Below are positions 35,380-46,005 of a DNA stretch of 64,000 nt, piece by piece (the first letter of the stretch is position 1; the number at the start of each line of letters is the position of its first letter). The position numbers and the translations under genes were made by a program. The stretch is taken from contig CM055097.1 in the NCBI GenBank assembly GCA_029204225.1, positions 10,610,230-10,674,229 of the forward strand, given 5' to 3'. Source of the DNA: Diphasiastrum complanatum. Lineage: Eukaryota; Streptophyta; Lycopodiopsida; Lycopodiales; Lycopodiaceae. The notes under the pieces are model-generated. The model was not told the origin of the DNA. It saw only the letters and a list, made by a program, of their open reading frames with translations, and searched no databases.

Positions 35380-38300
35380 CGTAGATATCCCTTATTGCTA
35401 TTGACCTCGGAGACCTTGGAGCACGTGAGATTGATGTATCCATTTTAGGATGTCTAATTGAGAACCTATCTATTGACTCTGGATAGAGCATTACAACATC
35501 ATGACGGAAGACACGGCGTATGCATTCGGACTTACTGATATCAAGCCTACTCAGAGAAAGATCAACCTGGCCGACTCGACAAGGAGGAAGCCTATAGGTG
35601 AGCTGAAGGAAGTCATAGTGTATATCGAAGATATATCGTTCATCATGAATTTTATCGTGATTCAACCAGTTGATTTGGCTAACCACTCTGTCCTTATTGG
35701 AAGACCTTGGCTTTATCAAACAAATATCAGTGTCCATTGGAAGAAAAAGGAGTTGCGATTCCGAACTGGTGATCATGATGAACACAAAAAATTGCCTGAG
35801 CATATTATCACGTGGCAACGAGAGCGATACTAAGGAGAGACCGCACAGTCAGGTACAAGTTTCACATCCAAACAATTGTCTTATGCTCTTAAAATATTTT
35901 CAAAATAAGAAGACATTGAATCAAATTATTTGGATTGTTATGAGATTGAAGAATCAGAAGCATCTGATAACACATACAAAGCGCAGCCTTTGCAAAGAAA
36001 AATACAAGGTTATTCTTCTACCAATATGACAGTTGGTATGATTGATCCAAACGACACTCTCTCTATCGAAATCATACTAGGCAAATCTTTGTTAATCTCT
36101 AAACTCTTATTTGATAAAGAGAAACAACAATATACAGACCTGCTCACCGAATATCATGACGTTTTTGCTTGGACCATGGAAGATTTGAAAGGCATAAACA
36201 AGAAATTCGGTCAACACCGAATTGACCAGAAAGAAGGAGCGGTACCAATACGACAACGTCAATATCGGCTTAATCCTAAGTATTCTCTGTTGGTGAAAGA
36301 CAAACTTGACAAATACTTGAAGGTAGGTATTATCTATCTAGTCCTCAATAGCGAACGGGTTTCGCCAATTGTAGTTGTCCTGAAAAAGAAGACCCGAAAG
36401 ATCCGAGTTTGCCAAGATTATCGGAAGCTTAACGCTGCAACTCGCAAGGACCATCACCCTCTACCTTTCACATATATGATTCTTGATCAAGTTGCTGGTA
36501 ATGAAAGATAGCTTCCTTGACAGATTTTTTGCCTATAAAATTCACAGCGGATTGGAGTACTTACGCCTATCATAAGATGTCGTTCAGATTGTGTAACACG
36601 CCAGCCACATTCTAGAGAATGATGACTGAGATTTCTCAAGAATATCTACATGTATTTCTATAAATTTTTATGGATGACTTATGTGTCTATAGCTTAGAAG
36701 CCACACATCTTTCAAAGTTGCAAAAGACATTGCATAGGTGTAGAGAGACTTCACTGTGTCTACATCTTGAGAAGTGTAATTTCGGCATGCCGGAAGGAAT
36801 ACTATGCGAACGAGCTCAGAGGATTTTTGGGTCATGTTGGTTATTATAGAAGGTTCATTCAAGACCGCGCATCCATTGCTACTCCACTGACGCATTTATT
36901 AAAAAAAACACATTTACTACAAATGGTCTGTAGATTGTCAACAATCATTCGAGTTACTGAAGCAAAAACTCTTGGACATCCCAATTTTGAGACCCCTTGA
37001 TTGGGTAAGGACATTTCATGTTTATGTGGATGTTTTGTCGTTCGCAATTGGAGTTACCCTATGTCGGAAAAACGATGAAAAACGGGACTATCTAGTCTAC
37101 TATGCAGGGCGTCAGTTGACCATATAAAAAAAAAACTATTCGGCTACAGAGCGTGAAGGACTCAGGATGATTTTCTCAGTGAAGAAGTTTCAACATTATT
37201 TGTTGGGATATTCCTTTGTCTTTCATGACCGTTATGTTAAGCATTTGGTGAATAAGCCAGATCTATCGGGCCGAATAGCGAGATGGGTGCTATTGCTCCA
37301 AGAATTTGATTATCAAGTGGAGGTACGACAAGGCAAGTACCACACTAATGTAGATTATTTATTGTGCTTAAACACATGCTCTGTTACTGAGAACCTAAGC
37401 GACGAATTTCTAGACGAGAATATTATGTATTTATCTACCGAACATTATCTATATCCAGAAATAATTGACTACCTTCAGAATCATGATTATCTTTCTCATT
37501 TTGATCTTGAACAGAAGACGGTCTTTCAACATAAGGTTGGACCATATACGATAAGGAATAACGTACTTTATAAAATGGGACCTGATGAAGAGCTTCGTAG
37601 ATGTCTCGAATTGATTGATATCCAGAAGGGTTTTCGAGCCTTGCATTCAGAAGGTGCAGGTGGACATTTTGTGGTGGTCAATATAGTTAAGAAGGTCGTG
37701 ACCCTTGCCAACGAATTGAGAATCCGACTGCGTCAATGTATTGGCCGCTTACACCAATACTTCCACTAGCACCATGTGAGAAATGGGGCATTGACTTTGT
37801 CGGGCCAATTAAGTTTGTCACTCGCTATACCAAAAGAAGTTATATTCTGATGGCGACTGACTATGCTACTAAGATGGTTGAAGCAGAAGCGACGAAGATG
37901 AACGATGCAAAAACTATCGTGGAGTTTTTGTTTTGTAATATTATAACCCGTTACGTTTGTCCCTTGGAGCTGGTAAGCAACAGAGGTACACATCTTTTAA
38001 ATGACACAATACGTTTGCTTACCAAACACTTCACGATTAAACACCGAAAGACAAATCCGTACAACCCGAACGCTAATGGCTTGACTGAACGAGTCAATGG
38101 CATTCTATGTAAGATGTTAAATAAGATCACCACAACGCACGCGTCTGATTGGGATCAAAAGTTACCATATGTCCTATGGGCATATCAAAATGCCAAGAAG
38201 ATGACCACAAAACAGAGACCGTTCTATTTGATCTATGGCATGCACCTGATATTGCCAATTGAATTTGAAGTACCCAAATATTGTGTACAGGTCGAATCTC

Positions 38301-38578
38301 GATTTGACAATCACTCAAGCTTAAAGGAGAGATTCTTATCGATCGAAAATCTAGAGGAGAACCGTAATCAAGAGTTGATCGACACGACAAACACTCAGAT
38401 GCGACGAAAGAAGAGCTTTGACACTTCGATAAAGAAGGTCGTTTTGCGCGAGAGAGACTTTGCTCTCCTGTATGAGTGTTCGAGAAAGTTACATACTCGA
38501 TGGATGGGTCCATATAAAGTAATTGAAATCTTTAACAATGGGTCCCTCCAGCTGGCAGATCTACAAGGAAATTTGTAG
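35380..38578 (+). pseudogene. pol: Pol of a plus-strand gypsy element (PR, RT, RH, INT)
   Basis: 35385-35830: aspartic protease. SIDSG is followed by a stop, then VLIGRPWL. 35930-36511: start of RT, with YHDVFAWTMEDLKGI, SPIVVVLKKKTRKIRVCQDYRKLNAAT and DHHPLPF. 36520-36700: damaged RT with FRLCNTPATF and FMDD (the YxDD box). 36810-36850: LRGFLGHVGYYRRFI. 37020-37380: RNaseH with VDVLSFAIG, SATEREGL and SGRIARWVLLLQEF. 37560-37730: integrase zinc-binding end. 37736-38578: a full integrase core and C-terminus in one frame, with GIDFVGP, SNRGTH and NGLTERVN. The middle Asp of the DDE triad has become Asn (SNRG for SDRG), so even this part should be inactive. The C-terminus ends in a LNGSRM...YY tail just after a stop. 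Confidence 0.88.
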
Positions 38579-38579
38579 C

Positions 38580-39250
38580 CAATGAGACTAAACGGCTCCC
38601 GCATGAATAAATATTACTTATGAATATTTTCATTTTTGAATTATTTTGATTGTTTAATTATTTTGATTATTTATAAGTTTTTTATTATTCACCTATTCGA
38701 TGTATGTTTGTTACATCCCAATTGTTCGTTCAATAGTTTTCATCCTGATTGTTCATTCATTATTTTCCCGATATATCGGGTGAGTTAATTCTCTTCACGA
38801 TTGATCGTTCATATTGTTGATTGACAGATCGAATAAGTTACTCCGATTGTTTGTTTTTTTTTTATTCCGAGCATTCGATATCATAGGGGAATATTTTATG
38901 GCATCAAATAGTTGGTCTATTGATTCTATATTTATTTCTCTGATTAGACGTATCACTTTTAGTCATTGCATGACGACGGTCGTCTTATCTATTGACACAT
39001 GCACATATAAATCTTTGTGCCATCTTTGTTACTCATTTTTTGACCGTTTTGCTATATTACTTCGAATTACTCGTCATTTTTCTTTTACGTCACCAGCGTT
39101 CGCGATCAAGCTTTCATACTTTCATGATTACTTGCTCTCTGAACTCTACCATCGCGATCCAATTGCTTGCTACCAATGCTTGCTTGATATCAATCTAATT
39201 ACAATCGAGGTCAATTACTTTCTATTTGGAGCAATGGCTGCTACTCCTTC
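38580..39250 (+). other. 3' region of the gypsy element, no gene
   Basis: AT-rich stretch with recurring TTGTTCGTTCA/GATTGTTCATTCA/GATTGATCGTTCA blocks. An ATG near 39232 (MAATPSS) opens a short frame that runs at once into inverted copia sequence, marking a junction at about 39255. No LTR could be set. Confidence 0.4.
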
Positions 39251-39254
39251 CTCT

Positions 39255-40380
39255 AGAGATATACTCACCACCATTGTCACTCCTCAAGCAGTTGATCTTT
39301 GTAGAGAATTGGACCTCCCTCACAATCTTGAATTTGAAAAAGACATCATATACTTCATCCTTGCTCTTTAGTAGATATACCCAACGAAATCTACTAAAAT
39401 CATCAATAAAGGTTACATACATCTAACACTATGAATATCCAAATGCACAACTTGAAAAGGCTTAGTAGATCTAGATGTAAATCTATTATAAGGCAACCTA
39501 CATGACTTTGCCAAAGCACATTGCTCACAAACATGATCGATGCTAGTTAAAGACTTTGGAAGACCAATCACAACTTGCTTTCTTGCCATTACCTCCAATG
39601 ACTTGGTTAGAAGTAACACAAGCAACAAGTTTGAATAATTTACCTTGCCTTTTGCCTCTTGCAATCACAATATCCTTTTTCTTGATCAAACATGTATCAC
39701 CATCAAACTCAACCTTAAGATCCTTGCTTAGCATTTGACTAACACTAAGTAAGTTCTTAGTACTGAAAGGAATGAACCAAACATCCTTCAAATAAACATT
39801 CCTATTTGTAGAGAGAGAAATAGGAATTGTGCCAATCCCTTTGATTGAACACTCACCATCATTGGCAGTGTAGATCACCCTCTTGTCATCTCCATATGCC
39901 AACAAATATGTGAAATACTCTTTATGAAAAGTCATGTGTGAGCTTGCTCCACTATCAATCCACCAAGGATCAATATCTCCAACATTAGCAATCAAACATG
40001 AAGATATCACAAAAGCATCATCATTTGTGTTTTGATCATCAACACCATCCTCATCTAGAGTTATATTTCCTTGCTTATCACCTTGATATCTCTTCCTTTT
40101 GAAGCATTTGCTAGCAAAATGCCCTTTGATATCACAATAGAAGGATTTTAACTTGGATCTATCTTTCTTCTTGCCAAAAGATGAACTCTCACATTGTTTT
40201 TGCCCTTTAGACCATTTTCTTTTACCTTTGCCCTTGATGAACATAGCCTCATCTCCATCTTGAGATGTTGTTGTAGATCCACCTCTTGCTTGAAGCCTAT
40301 ATTCCTCAATCACCAAGATCTCTTGCAAATTCACCATGATTGGCAAAGTTCTCTTGAGAGTCACAAATTACATTTGTAGA
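39255..40380 (-). pseudogene. Ty1/copia fragment: gag end, protease, start of integrase
   Basis: Minus-strand order: a basic gag end with a decayed CCHC knuckle (FYCDIKGHFASKC, first Cys lost) near 40130; protease active site WWIDSGASSHMT near 39950; GAG-pre-integrase part with CEQCALAK near 39520; integrase start FIDDFSRFRWVYLLKSKDEV and LRSDNGGEY at 39260-39420, where it is cut. The gag-protease piece is open for 273 codons. The frame changes before integrase, and RT and LTRs are missing. Confidence 0.85.
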
Positions 40381-40424
40381 ATCATATCACAAGTTTTGTT
40401 TCACATGGCATCAATAGGTGGCAT

Positions 40425-40774
40425 CCTATTGAAGGCAAGTAAGGATCTTAAGTGCAACCTCTGTGGCAAGGAAGGATATTTCCTCAAGATGCTACAAAAA
40501 GAAGACCAATCCATCCAAGGAAAACCAAAGCAAGGGGGCCGAGGTGAAGGATGGAGCTTCAAGTTCGAAATGCAAATACAAGAAGGACAAATCCAAGGAA
40601 AGGTGTTTCCTTTGTGGAAAGGTGAATGAGACTTGGAGTCTCACAAGGACTTGCAAGATTTGTCTTCAAGAGTCCATCACAACACATGTCAAATCTTTTG
40701 AATTTTTTCATTTGGAAGTGCATTGTTTGGGTCAAGATGCAAAGATAGATGTCAGAAGAAGCAACAATTGAGTG
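40425..40774 (+). pseudogene. Gag zinc-knuckle fragment related to 25.7 kb
   Basis: Reads KDLKCNLCGKEGY, then (one frame over) a Lys-rich linker, [24 protein letters not shown], and [14 protein letters not shown] up to QDAKIDV. From [10 protein letters not shown] onward it matches the start of the frame at 25.8 kb nearly residue for residue, then diverges abruptly after AKIDV and ends. It carries more of the gag than the 25.8-kb copy but none of the repeat protein. Confidence 0.7.
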
Positions 40775-41563
40775 AATCCTATCCATTAGTCTCTAAGTGA
40801 GTGCATCTCCACCGTCAAAACAAATTAAAAAATTTATTTTGGTTTTAATAAAGCTATGAGCGAAACGACCAATTTTTGATATTTAATAAGTGTAGGCTTG
40901 ATTTTTTGCAATTGTTGACATTGAGCTGTAGGCAACCAAATCGAGCGTAGTTTGGCTCTAGACCACCTTTCTTCACGCCCACAGTGATTCCTACAGCATC
41001 AGTTTCAGCCGTTACGACACACCAAGCGAGATTTGAACACCATATTCCAAATGTTTGTGTATTTCATAGAATGGCTTGTTGAAAACCGAGTGAGGTGATG
41101 TCTGAGCCTAGAATGCATTTCCACATGCTTGCACAGACTCCTATGACCTTCGTATAGCCCGTCTACGTCCGTATCACAAATTTCAATTTTCATGCCCTGA
41201 TTCCATACTTTTTAGGGTTTAGGCGTGGACCATCGTGCAAACATCTGCTAGGGGCGCGATTGAGGCCCACACTGCACTCCTTTATGCCTGCACGGACTCC
41301 GACGCTAACGTCAGTCGTCTGTTATCCCTCATACAGAAATTATTCTATCCCACGCCCTAATCTCATGTTCTTCTTTGGCACTTGATATAATGTGTGAACT
41401 GGAATCATTCTGATGTATGCTCTGGTATTTTGAGCTCTATTTGAGCTCGGTAATGTTGTTCAATGCAATGTATTTTTTTTCTACCGAACGTTTGCCTGAT
41501 TATTTGTTGTTTGCAGGTTTAGGGTCGTGTTGATACGATGCCAGTGAGCTTACCGACGGGGAT

Positions 41564-44074
41564 GTGGGCACACACCATGGCTCAGGCACCCGCAGATGGA
41601 GATGCTTGCATTGCGGCGGTCACTTCACGAGATCACTCACCAGGGTTAGGGCTCACTTGCTGCGGGTCAGAGGGCCAGATGGGCAGGCAGGGCCTACCAT
41701 GGATATTGGGCCCAGTACATCACGGGCAAGGCATGGTATAGTTGTAGGGCGTAGTACATCATGGGTTGGACATGGTACAGGTGCAGGGCCCAGTACATCA
41801 CGGGCAGAGCATGGTACAGCTGCAGGGCCTAGTACAACACGGGCAGAGCATGGTTCAGGTGCAAGGCCTAGTACAGCACCTTCAGTTCCATCCACAGCAG
41901 CAGCAAGACCATCAAGTGAGAGGCACTACGAGGCAGGTTGCTTCGTTAGGAGGAGGAGACCATCATGCGAGAGTTGAGTTCCATTCGCTCAGCTTGGCAA
42001 CAGTAAGTAACTTGTCTTTGTAATCTCTTTGCATGTGTTTAGGTTTTACTGGTGCCGCAATTTTTGCATGTAGCTAATGGGTGTTTTGCGGCAGGTATGG
42101 ATGCACGATATTGAGTGATGGATGGACCGACATTCGTCGACGATCCGTCATCAATGTCTTGGTTTCTTGCCCGCTTGGCACAGTATTCCTACGTGGCATG
42201 GATACCACTCGAGGTGGTGACGCCATCACAGCCAATTTCATATGGGAGGTCATTAGAGATGTTATTGCTAACATCGGAGTTGAGCACGTGGTTCAGGTTG
42301 TCACCGACAATGCCTCGAACTGCAAGCAGATGGACGAGATTATGACGAGGGAGCACCCCAACATTGTGTGGACACCCTGTGCTACACATTGCATAGACTT
42401 GCTCATCCATGACCTGTGTGCGCTTCCATGGATCAGAGAGGTATAGTTTGTTCTATTTGCTATGCTTTCTTCTTTCGATGCTGCTAACCACATCTCAACT
42501 ACTGTCTAAACTTTTTTACTGGGTGTTTGTGTTGCAGATCACTTCTACGGCCATGCGCCTGGTCACTTTTGTCACCAGGAAGAGGCGTGTGTTGGCCCTG
42601 TTCCGCACCTTCTCCACCCTAAACCTGAAGAAGGCCGCACCCACGCGCTTTGCGTTTTACTTCTTGGTGCTAGAGCGATTGGTGGTGGTGAAGGACGCAT
42701 TGCGGCGAATGGTTTCTAGCGTGGCCTTCCGGGACTTTACAGACATCCCCCATTCGGCATTTTTCCAGTCCACTGTGTACGACGACGAGTTCTGGAGAGC
42801 TGCTGAGGAGATTAGTGGGATCCTACTACCCATTTATAGAGTGCTGTGTCTGGTAGACCGTGAGGGGTGCACCCTCGGTCTCATTTACGAGTTCATGGAG
42901 TGCATTGGCGAGGGGATTCTGTTGTCAGCCTTGGACGAGCACATGTATGACTCTTCAGTGTCTAGTTTGTTGTTTCTCACTCGAGTCTGATGCGTTTCTT
43001 TTATGCTATAGTTTAGTAGTGATTGTTGTAATTTGTCTGCTGCAGGAGGCGCGAGATCTCACGCATCTGGGAGGCCAGATGGGACTACTTCCACCGACCC
43101 ATCCACGCCGTAGCCCACATGTTGCACCCCTTGTGGCGCTCTACACGATAGAGGGACGATCCAGAGCTGCACCAAGGATGGGTGGAGTACACGGAGCGCG
43201 TATGGACCGGACCAGGTACGTGTGAGAAATCGTTTGGTAGCAATGTTACTGCAGTATTGTACTCATTGGTAGTGTCTGAATTCGAGGGGTCTTACATGTG
43301 CCTTTCGATGGCGAGCAGAGTCGGCGGAGGGAGGATCAGTTGAGGCCCGTTACATGGTGGTGCATCCACAAGCGCAACACAGGTGACCTGAGGCGATTGG
43401 CTGAGAGAGTCCTTGCACCGGACTGTTCTGCAGGAGCTTGTGAGCGGAATTGGAGCACCTGGGCCTTGTATCACACGTAGAAGAGGAACAGGTTGTCCAT
43501 CGAGCAGTGTAGGCGGTTGGTGTTTGTGAGCACCAACGGCCGTATGCTGAGGCGCACACGAGGAGAGGGTCAGATGCTCGAGGTGAGTCACATCATCACC
43601 CCTTTTTTCTTGGTATGCTTTGATGAAATGATTTGCTTTCAAAATATGCAGTGAGTTGCACAATACCTGCCTAACAACAATGTATTGTTTTTGGTTGCAG
43701 GTGGACTCTGACACTTGCTTGGTGGATTCGATAGCTGCTGCTCCTCGGGCACCACCCACACAGGAGGAGATGGATGATGAGATCCATAGAGAGCTCTACA
43801 GACAGGCACAGGCTGACGCACGGGCTTTACGGTGGCAGAGGAGGGAGATGACGAGGTCTCGGAGGGTGGAGAGATGCTCGGGGCAGACTATGTGGAGGAG
43901 GAGGAGTGGGTTGAGGGAGATACAGAGGAGGATGAGGAGATGTGGGTGGAGGCACATGGGGATGACCTGGCTGACCTGCTGGTGGACCCTGATGCAGAGA
44001 CACAGGAGGAGCCAGCCATTCCTGCACGTAGGCCTAGGGGGAGACCTAGAGGTTCTAGGAGGGGGGGGGGCTGA
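41564..44074 (+). pseudogene. hAT transposase (BED/DUF659/dimerisation type), broken
   Basis: Exons approximately 41564-42002, 42095-42440, 42538-42944, 43046-43215, 43319-43582 and 43701-44074, mostly with GT/AG ends. Exon 1 has a BED-type zinc finger (RRWRCLHCGGHFTRSLTRVRAHLLR, in pieces). Exon 2 has the DUF659 core with catalytic Asp in ILSDGWTD and in VVTDNASN, then WTPCATHCIDL. Exon 3 continues the core (TRFAFYFL, YRVLCLVDREG). Exon 4 has ARWDYFHRPIHAVAHML. Exon 5 is the dimerisation part with CERNWSTWALYHT, including the catalytic Glu. Exon 6 is acidic and ends RGRPRGS. In-frame stops occur at 43149-43151 and 43478-43480, and the frame shifts near 43825. hAT transposases cut and paste elements with 8-bp duplications; terminal repeats were not found. 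Phases of exons 4 and 5 do not join cleanly. Confidence 0.85.
41704..41870 (+). repeat. 39-bp minisatellite inside hAT exon 1
   Basis: Four units of 39 bp beginning GGGCCCAGTACATCACGGGC or a variant, then a partial fifth. They encode 13-residue repeats of the type GPSTSRAEHGTAA, a Ser/Thr/Gly-rich linker after the BED finger. The period is a multiple of three, so the frame is kept. Confidence 0.85.
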
Positions 44075-44593
44075 GTACTCTTTTTGTAGACAGGAGTGGA
44101 GCATCACAGGCAGCCGTTGGCCAGGCATCATCACAGTGGGTAGGGCCATCCCAGGGCGTAGGGTCACAGCCACCTGACACACAGCCACGACGGAGTAGAC
44201 ACAGGGCTGGGGGTAGCCAGATGGGGGCCAGAGAGGCAGAGGTAGAGGCAGGGAGAGGGGGGTGGTCCAGAGCCAGGGCATGCAGCAGGGATCCAAGCAC
44301 GCAGCAGAGCCAGGGCCACACCACGACATATGGCTCCCTCCAGTTCCGATTCATCTGCGGACCCATGGGACCTGCAGTCCACAGATTCGGATGATTTATC
44401 CTACCATGACTCTGACGAGCCTAGTTATATAGTTTTCATTACGTTCATGGAACATCATTGTACCCCTTTTTGGTGCCATGTGGCCCGATATTATATATTA
44501 TAATGATCCTATTCACAACATTGTCGTGATTCAGTATCGTTCTTTGTGGTTTTAGTTTAGTAACTTCGGTTTTATGGTTTATGATTTATGGTT

Positions 44594-44595
<2 letters not shown>

Positions 44596-44669
<74 letters not shown>
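44596..44669. repeat. (GA)n microsatellite
   Basis: About 37 uninterrupted AG units between the hAT pseudogene and the formin. The rest of 44400-45250 shows no gene. Confidence 0.95.
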
Positions 44670-44672
<3 letters not shown>

Positions 44673-45254
44673 GGTTGTTTTGTCAAAAATTGTTTCATTT
44701 AAGGCTAAAGTTCAGAATGATTCAGCTAGGTTTTTGTTCAGCATGGTTTTAGTTCCGTTTGTTGTGAATTGTGATTAGAGAGAGATAGAGAGAGGGAGAA
44801 TCAGAGAAAGGGAGATTCCTGCTATGTTCACTGGGAATGCCCCAATGTGTTCTCTTTTTCTTTATATGGGATGCAGCTTTAGCGTAAAGGGACCATCCTG
44901 CACCTGAAATAGTCGGCAAATTACACAATCATATTCCCCTCGATCAGAGCTTTCATCTGATACCCATATTGCACAACAAAATTTCAAAAAAAAAAAAATT
45001 CAATTCTACACGATTCTGGAAAAATCCCGAATCGGGATCACGAATCGCGCTGCAACTATGGTTAAAACTTGGAACGCACCCAAATAATATTTTGAAAATT
45101 TATATAAGTTTCTAAAAGTTAACTTTGGTGAGATTCAGTTAACTTAACCTGGGTTGTATGTAATCTTCCATTTATTAGCAGTGGCAACACAGACAGGAAG
45201 GAGGGACCTGCACGAATTTAATTCCGAATATAGATATTCTTTGGCAGAATCCTG

Positions 45255-45270
45255 GTGTGTGTGTGTGTGT

Positions 45271-45310
<40 letters not shown>

Positions 45311-46005
45311 CAGCAACGCAAAAAACCATCGTCCTGTTTCACCGGTGCCCTCATTCGTCGATCTTTTTTCCTTGGTCGACTCTCATGGCTTCAAGGCTCA
45401 AGCTCGTCGGAAGCGTTCCTTGCAAGTAAATTTTCGAGCAAGGCGCTGCATTTTGCGTTATAATTATCTATTGTTATTTTCATTGTTTGAGCTTGCGCAT
45501 TATCCCGCCATTTTCGTCCACCGCTGCTCTTTGTGCCTCGTGGTTTCATATTGGATCGAGCAAGAAATATTTGTCTTGTTTAGTTGTAAGTTGGATTGTT
45601 GGACAAGAGGTGCAACAGATCTTGAGACCCGGGGTGTTATATTTAGGGAGCTCGGCGTTTTGGCGGGATTGGATTTCATGAGCTCCAACAGTGGATTTAT
45701 GCACACCTCTTCCTGAATGCAATTCTGTGGGTAGTCTTGAGCTATATCCAGCATGAGATATGAAGATCTTGATCAAGATCGATGAGTTTTTTTCCGTATT
45801 GGAGCCTTCCGGAGGAAACCCAGGACCATATTTCTCGATGGAATGCTAAAAGTAGGGTGTTAGGGTGGATCCGCTAATATAGGAACAAAATCTCCCCGTC
45901 AAGGAAGCCATAACTTGCAAGTAATTCGAGGGATACATCGGAAAGGTGTAGGAACTAGATTCTTTAGGGCGAGGGAGGGGCCTTGGCCTTACTTCGTATG
46001 GGAGT
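45255..46005 (+). promoter_or_regulatory. Probable formin promoter/5' leader with (GT)n(CT)n
   Basis: A (GT)10(CT)16 run at 45255-45305 leads into leader-like sequence before the start codon at 46006. CT runs are common near plant transcription starts. A GCAAG/GTAAA-type site near 45425 could be a 5' UTR splice donor. An out-of-frame ATG at 45998-46000 stands 8 nt upstream of the start and overlaps it. Promoter assignment is by position only. Confidence 0.4.

Noticed and set aside
38814-39371. 185-codon plus-strand frame
   Set aside because: Its second half is the complement of copia integrase on the minus strand, so it spans a junction of two elements.
43292-44382. Long Pro/His/Cys-rich minus-strand frames opposite the hAT pseudogene
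   Set aside because: They mirror GC-rich plus-strand transposase codons, where exon structure and catalytic motifs are found.
45255-45716. Several overlapping plus-strand frames upstream of the formin
   Set aside because: They start in the GT/CT repeat, run in all three phases, and fit a 5' leader better than a coding exon.
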